This document shows, in pieces, positions 60,033 through 64,000 of a stretch of DNA of 64,000 nt. This DNA is from Hymenobacter piscis (GTDB taxonomy: Bacteria; Bacteroidota; Bacteroidia; Cytophagales; Hymenobacteraceae), in the NCBI RefSeq assembly GCF_018760735.1, contig NZ_JAHHZN010000018.1, positions 24,615-88,614 on the forward strand, given 5' to 3'. Below the pieces are notes generated by a model. The model searched no databases. It saw only the letters and a program-made list of their open reading frames with translations, and was not told where the DNA came from. Every line of letters begins with the position of its first letter. Positions within the stretch are counted from its first letter, which is position 1. The translations under genes were made by a program, and so were the position numbers.

Positions 60033-62321
60033 ATGCGCCTCTACTTTTATGGAATTTTATCCGTCGGCCTGGGGCTGGCGGCTTCGTTGTGCGCGCAGAA
60101 TGTCCAGGCGCAGAATACCGCTACCCTGCGCGGCACCGTGGCCGATTCGGCTTCCGGCCGGCCGCTGCACGGGGTGAGTGTGCAGGTGCTGGGCCGCCCC
60201 GGGGGCACCACGGCCGATGAATTTGGGACGTTTCGGCTGGGCGGGCTACCGGCGGGCACCTACACCGTGCAGGCCAGTGGCCTGGGCTTCGCGCCCCGCA
60301 CCCACACCCTGACGCTGGCGGCCGGCGCAACCGGCACCATGACGCTGCGGCTGCCGACCACTTCCCTCACGCTGGCCGAAGTAACGGTGGCCCAGCCCCG
60401 CGACCCAAACCAGAGTCTGGCCGCCATTTCCAACATCGATAAGCTGCTGCGGCCCGTCAATTCGGCCCAGGACCTGCTGCCGCTGGTGCCGGGCCTCGTT
60501 ATTGCCCAGCACGCGGGCGGGGGCAAGGCCGAGCAGATTTTCATCCGGGGCTTCGATGTGGACCACGGCACCGACTTCAGCGTGAGCATTGATGGGCTGC
60601 CGGTGAACATGGTCAGCCACGCCCACGGCCAGGGCTACGCTGATTTTCACTTCGTGATTCCCGAAACCGTGGACCAGTTGCGGGTGTACAAAGGGCCCTA
60701 TACGGCCCGGTTCGGGGATTTTGCCACGGCCGGAGCCGGCGAGTTCACCACCAAAACCCGCCTCGACCAAAGCCAGGTGAAAGTGGAGCTGGGCCAGTTT
60801 GATACCCGCCGGGCCGTGGCTCTGGTGAACCTGCTGCCCCTGAACGGCCACCTGCTGGGCAAGGGTCCCGAAAATGCCTACGTGGCCGCCGAGTACAACT
60901 TCACCAACTCCTACTTCGACGCCAAGCAGCATTTCAACCGGTTCAACGGGCTGGCCAAGTACACCGGTCAGCTCTCCGACCGCACCTCGCTGATGCTGCT
61001 GGCTTCCCGGTTCAGCTCCCGCTGGGATGCCTCGGGCCAGGTGCCGGAACGAGCCATCCGGGAGGGGCTGATTTCGCGCTTCGGCAGCATCGACCCCACC
61101 GAGGGCGGCTCCACCGGCCGCACCAACGCCTCGGCGGTACTTACCACCGAGCTGCCCCACGCGGCCGTGCTGCGCCAGCAGGTGTACTATTCCCGCTACG
61201 ATTTCAACCTGTACTCCAACTTCACCTTCTTCCTGAACAACCCGGTAGACGGGGACCAGATCCGGCAGACCGACGGCCGCAACATTTGGGGCTACACCGG
61301 CACCTACGAGCGGGATTTCCAGCTCGGCAGCCGCAGCCTGCGCACCACCGCCGGCCTGGGTACCCGCCTCGACGACATTGATCTGGCCCTGCGCAACTCG
61401 GTCCGGCGCGTGGTAACTGACACCATCGTAACCGGCCGGGTGTACGAACAGAACCTGAACGGCTACCTCGACGCCACGCTCAGCCTCACCGACCGGCTCA
61501 CGCTCAACGCCGCCCTGCGGGCCGATTATTTCCGCTTCCGGTTCCGCGAGGACCGGGTCGATTCGCTGTCGGGCCGGGCCGGGAAGGCGCGGGTAAGCCC
61601 CAAGCTGAACCTGTATTACGACGTGACGCCGGCCGTGCAGCTGTTTGTGCGCTCGGGGTTCGGGTTTCACTCCAACGATGCCCGGGCCGTGGTAACCAAT
61701 CCGGCCGGCAACGTGCTGCCCCGCGCCATTGGCTACGAGGCCGGCAGCACGTTCAAGCCCGTGCCCACGCTGGTGGTGAATACGGCGTTGTGGGCCCTGC
61801 ACCTGCAGGATGAGCTGGTGTACGTGGGCGACGAAGGCGTGGTGGAAAGCGCCGGCCGCACCCGCCGCTATGGCCTCGATGTGGCCGCCCGCTACCAATT
61901 CACCCGCAGCCTGTTTGCTGATGTGGACCTGAATTTCAACCAGGGCCGCCTGGTGGGTGAGCCCCGCGCGGCCAACCGGATTCCGCTGGCCCCCACGTTT
62001 ACCAGCGTGGGCGGCCTCACGCTGCGCCGCCCCGGCGGCCTGAGCGCCAGCCTGCGCTACCGCCACATCAACTCCCGCCCCGCCAACGAGGACAACTCGG
62101 TGCGGGCCCGGGGCTACTTCCTGCTGGATGCCGTGGCCACCTACACCCGGCGTCATTTCCAGGTAGGAGCCAGCGTGGAAAACCTGCTGAACGTGGACTG
62201 GAACCAGGCTCAGTTTGATACTACTACCCGCCTGCGCAACGAGGCCGCGCCGGTGCAGGAGCTGCACTTCACGCCCGGCACGCCGTTTTTCGCCAAGCTC
62301 AACGCCAGCGTGCTGTTTTAG
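60033..62321 (+). CDS. TonB-dependent receptor
   Basis: 762 residues from the ATG at 60033 (MRLYFYGILSVGLGLAASLC); the earlier ATG at 59970 is less likely because the signal peptide begins at 60033. Domains: signal peptide (about 1-27), carboxypeptidase regulatory-like domain (about 30-115, ATLRGTVADSASGRPLHGVS), plug (about 140-250, IFIRGFDVDHGTDFSVSIDG and MVSHAHGQGYADFHFVIPET) and a beta barrel ending in Phe (LNASVLF). The His-rich plug motif suggests a metal or metal-complex ligand. Last gene of the DUF4331-TPR-HupE set. Confidence 0.93.
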   Translation: MRLYFYGILSVGLGLAASLCAQNVQAQNTATLRGTVADSASGRPLHGVSVQVLGRPGGTTADEFGTFRLGGLPAGTYTVQASGLGFAPRTHTLTLAAGATGTMTLRLPTTSLTLAEVTVAQPRDPNQSLAAISNIDKLLRPVNSAQDLLPLVPGLVIAQHAGGGKAEQIFIRGFDVDHGTDFSVSIDGLPVNMVSHAHGQGYADFHFVIPETVDQLRVYKGPYTARFGDFATAGAGEFTTKTRLDQSQVKVELGQFDTRRAVALVNLLPLNGHLLGKGPENAYVAAEYNFTNSYFDAKQHFNRFNGLAKYTGQLSDRTSLMLLASRFSSRWDASGQVPERAIREGLISRFGSIDPTEGGSTGRTNASAVLTTELPHAAVLRQQVYYSRYDFNLYSNFTFFLNNPVDGDQIRQTDGRNIWGYTGTYERDFQLGSRSLRTTAGLGTRLDDIDLALRNSVRRVVTDTIVTGRVYEQNLNGYLDATLSLTDRLTLNAALRADYFRFRFREDRVDSLSGRAGKARVSPKLNLYYDVTPAVQLFVRSGFGFHSNDARAVVTNPAGNVLPRAIGYEAGSTFKPVPTLVVNTALWALHLQDELVYVGDEGVVESAGRTRRYGLDVAARYQFTRSLFADVDLNFNQGRLVGEPRAANRIPLAPTFTSVGGLTLRRPGGLSASLRYRHINSRPANEDNSVRARGYFLLDAVATYTRRHFQVGASVENLLNVDWNQAQFDTTTRLRNEAAPVQELHFTPGTPFFAKLNASVLF

Positions 62322-62331
62322 CGGCCCCTTT

Positions 62332-62434
62332 CCGGCGGCTGCAAGCCGTCGGGCCGGTCGTCGTACCCTGACGTTGGTACGGCGTCGTTCGGGTAATCCT
62401 GGCAACAACCGGCCCGACGGCTTGCAGCCGCCGG
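62332..62434. repeat. Perfect 27-bp inverted repeat after the TonB receptor
   Basis: 62332-62358 and 62408-62434 are exact inverted copies (core GCTGCAAGCCGTCGGGCC), with a 49-base spacer that holds a second hairpin (CGTACC/GGTACG). It starts 10 bp after the receptor stop. It may be a terminator-like or cruciform element, or a remnant of a small repeat element. Confidence 0.8.
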
Positions 62435-62481
62435 GCCGGACCTAGTCGCTCATTTTTTCTCCATCCCTACGCTTCTTCCCC

Positions 62482-62676
62482 ATGTCAGTTTTCTCAAATT
62501 CTGCTCTGCCCGCTGGTCTGATTTCCGCGTCGCTGAACCTGCCAACTTCATCGGTACCTGTTGGGCCGCCGCCAGTGCCGCTGCCCACCCGGCGGCGGCT
62601 GGCGGAGCAGCAGGCCGCGGCGCGCTGCCGGAGTCACGCCCGTTCCGCGCCGTATTATTCCGGCAAGCGTTGGTAA
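62482..62676 (+). CDS. Possible 64-residue protein before a strong terminator
   Basis: MSVFSNSALPAGLISASLNL, then a Pro-rich stretch (SSVPVGPPPVPLPTRRR) and a basic end (CRSHARSAPYYSGKRW). No family is recognised. Its stop lies 3 bp before a perfect 14-bp terminator, which argues that a transcript ends here. Alternatively the region is an sRNA or only the 3' end of a longer message. Confidence 0.45.
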   Translation: MSVFSNSALPAGLISASLNLPTSSVPVGPPPVPLPTRRRLAEQQAAARCRSHARSAPYYSGKRW

Positions 62677-62679
62677 CGC

Positions 62680-62713
62680 AAAAGCCTCTTTCCGTAGCAG
62701 GAAAGAGGCTTTT
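62680..62713 (+). terminator. Strong terminator
   Basis: AAAAGCCTCTTTCC (62680-62693) and GGAAAGAGGCTTTT (62700-62713) pair perfectly with loop GTAGCA; the T run ends the right arm. Confidence 0.9.
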
Positions 62714-62810
62714 CGCTTAGTTAAGTAGTGCGCCGACCGTCGTGCCAGGCCTGCTGGCTTGGATGCAGCTTACCGAATGCGGATTTTCGGGCAGTATTTA
62801 CCCCGATGCC

Positions 62811-63674
62811 ATGCTTTCTACCGCTACGTTCTGCTCCCGTTTTGGCCGTTGGCAGTCAGCCGCCCTGCTGCTGGCGGCGGTAGCGCTGGCCGGCTGCCAA
62901 TCCTCGGCCGGCGAACCGGCGGCCGTCCGGGCTGCCGTCGCCGCCGTTCCGGCTCCCGATTCTGTGGCCGCGCCCGTCGTGCCCGCTCTGCCCGATTCCC
63001 TGCGCCTGACGCCCCTGGAGCCCCTGGCCGCCGTGCCCGATTCATTGCGCCAGGCCGTGCGGCAGCTGCGCGCCAGCCTGGGCCCCGAGGCGGAAATGCT
63101 GCGCCCGGAAGTGCTGGAGCGGGCCTGCGTGGGCTACCTGACGCTGCGCCAGGCCGGCAAAATCAGCCAGCCGGGCATTCTGGCCGTGGCCGATATGGAC
63201 TTGCCTTCCTCCGAGCAGCGGCTATGGGTGCTGGATTTACGCAAGGCTGAGGTGCTGCACCGCAGCCACGTAGCGCACGGCCGCGGTTCGGGTCACCTGC
63301 GCGCCCGGCGCTTCTCCAACGTCATGAAATCGGCCTGCACCGCCTTGGGCTTCTACCGCACTCAGGACACCTACGGCGGCAAGCACGGCCTCTCGCGCCG
63401 CCTGCGCGGCCTCGACGCGGGCCAGAACGACAACGCCCTGCGCCGCTACGTGGTCCTGCACGCCGCCGACTACGTAAGCCGGCAGCACCTGCAGCGCCAC
63501 GGCCAGGCCGGCAACAGCCGCGGCTGCCCCGCTTTGCCCCCGGATCAGTACCGCGCCATTATCCGCACAGTGGGGGAGGGTGGCTGCCTTTATCTCAGCG
63601 GCCCTGGCCTGGAATCGAAATGGCTGGATGGCCCCGCCGCCGCCCGGCAGCTGGCGGCGCGGGGGTGGCGGTAG
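62811..63674 (+). CDS. Lipoprotein murein L,D-transpeptidase-like protein (YkuD_2)
   Basis: 287 residues from the ATG at 62811, which starts a clear lipoprotein signal (LLLAAVALAGCQSSAGE); the in-frame ATG at 62742 only adds residues before it. After an Ala/Pro/Val linker, the catalytic domain (about 95-285) has GILAVADMDLPSSEQRLWVL, VAHGRGSGHLRARRFSN, YVVLHAADYVS and NSRGCPALPP, with the likely catalytic Cys in SRGCP. Known: such proteins cleave or cross-link peptidoglycan stems. Single gene, no operon partner. Confidence 0.88.
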   Translation: MLSTATFCSRFGRWQSAALLLAAVALAGCQSSAGEPAAVRAAVAAVPAPDSVAAPVVPALPDSLRLTPLEPLAAVPDSLRQAVRQLRASLGPEAEMLRPEVLERACVGYLTLRQAGKISQPGILAVADMDLPSSEQRLWVLDLRKAEVLHRSHVAHGRGSGHLRARRFSNVMKSACTALGFYRTQDTYGGKHGLSRRLRGLDAGQNDNALRRYVVLHAADYVSRQHLQRHGQAGNSRGCPALPPDQYRAIIRTVGEGGCLYLSGPGLESKWLDGPAAARQLAARGWR

Positions 63675-63732
63675 GTGGGAAGTTGTGCTTTCTTACAAGT
63701 TGACAGCAGGTGATTTCAGTATGTGAAGCGGT

Positions 63733-63876
63733 ATGCGCACCATAATTCAAGCTGCATTGGGAATCTTGATGGTAGTAGGATTCTTAGTTCTGTCTATCTA
63801 TACAAGTAGGCAAAGAGCTGATTTATTGAATGATGGGATATGTGTCAGCGGTGTTGTTAAAGATTCATATTACTAG
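63733..63876 (+). pseudogene. AT-rich membrane protein gene cut by an insertion sequence
   Basis: 47 codons from ATG at 63733: MRTIIQAALGILMVVGFLVL, then SIYTSRQRADLLNDGICVSG, ending VVKDSYY and TAG. One membrane segment. The base composition is much richer in A/T than the surrounding genes. The stop lies exactly where the IS end sequence (GGACTTACGCAAA) begins, so the gene was probably longer and was truncated by the insertion. Confidence 0.6.
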
Positions 63877-64000
63877 GACTTACGCAAACCGGAGTGTGGG
63901 CTGAGCCAGCTCGCGGCGCAGGTAGTCGTCGAGCAGTCCTTGCTTGAGTTGGTAGACGGTGGTGTTGGCCTGGTAGGCCAGGTGCTTGAGGCGGGCCCAG
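63876..64000 (-). mobile_element. End of an insertion sequence with the 3' end of its transposase
   Basis: The terminal-repeat-like end GGACTTACGCAAACC starts at 63876. On the minus strand an open frame enters from the window edge (64000) and stops at 63880, giving 39 residues ending WARLKHLAYQANTTVYQLKQ, then GLLDDYLRRELAQPTLRFA; this is in style a transposase C-terminus. The stop codon lies inside the terminal repeat. The IS family (IS5-like or other) cannot be fixed from this piece. Confidence 0.7.

Overview
The window looks like chromosome of a GC-rich member of the Bacteroidota, most likely Hymenobacter or a close relative (Cytophagales, Hymenobacteraceae). The reasons are: at least twelve exact Bacteroidota -7 promoter boxes (TAnnTTTG), several with a TTG/TTTG box 16-20 bp upstream; few Shine-Dalgarno sequences before starts; three secreted proteins with type IX secretion (T9SS) C-terminal sorting domains; rpsJ lying in the str cluster behind fusA; and high GC codon use. 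The species call is an inference from sequence style, not from a database match.

Layout. 0-3 kb: a lipoprotein with a T9SS tail, facing a GT2/GT9 glycosyltransferase pair for envelope glycans. 3.2-5.5 kb: an ECF sigma factor with its zinc anti-sigma protein, then gmk and nadD. 5.5-7.6 kb, minus strand: a biotin carboxyl carrier protein, pyrH and frr. 7.7-10.3 kb: a secreted M1 aminopeptidase. 10.4-28.9 kb: a long translation/transcription block, tRNA-Tyr, tRNA-Gly, tRNA-Thr, tuf, tRNA-Trp, secE, nusG, rplKAJL, rpoB, rpoC, a DUF3467 gene, then rpsL, rpsG, fusA, rpsJ. 29-44.5 kb: the S10-spc-alpha supercluster from rplC to rplQ, with secY, map, infA, rpmJ and rpoA. 45.2-47 kb: eno and an ftsB-type division gene.

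After 47 kb the window becomes accessory. It carries a 1215-residue CUB/CARDB adhesin-like T9SS protein, a small exported protein, anmK (cell-wall recycling), hscA (Fe-S chaperone), then a co-directional set: DUF4331 protein with T9SS tail, TPR protein, HupE/UreJ membrane protein, small Cys/His-rich exported protein and a TonB-dependent receptor. A lipoprotein L,D-transpeptidase follows. The window ends in an insertion sequence that has cut off an AT-rich gene.

The most unusual signal is between genes. About ten intercistronic gaps hold long imperfect hairpins of unrelated sequence but shared design: the 5' arm is C-poor and built from short degenerate word repeats, and the 3' arm is its G-poor mirror. 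They occur inside the most conserved operons (rpsG-fusA, nusG-rplK, rpsN-rpsH, rpmJ-rpsM, rpsD-rpoA) as well as in the accessory part. Other points of interest are Arg/Gly-rich tails on both uS3 and uS5, a 21-bp minisatellite with a 63-bp higher-order period before eno, an unusually long rpoB-rpoC gap with a terminator and a 16-bp palindrome, and promoters fused to the terminators of the preceding genes.
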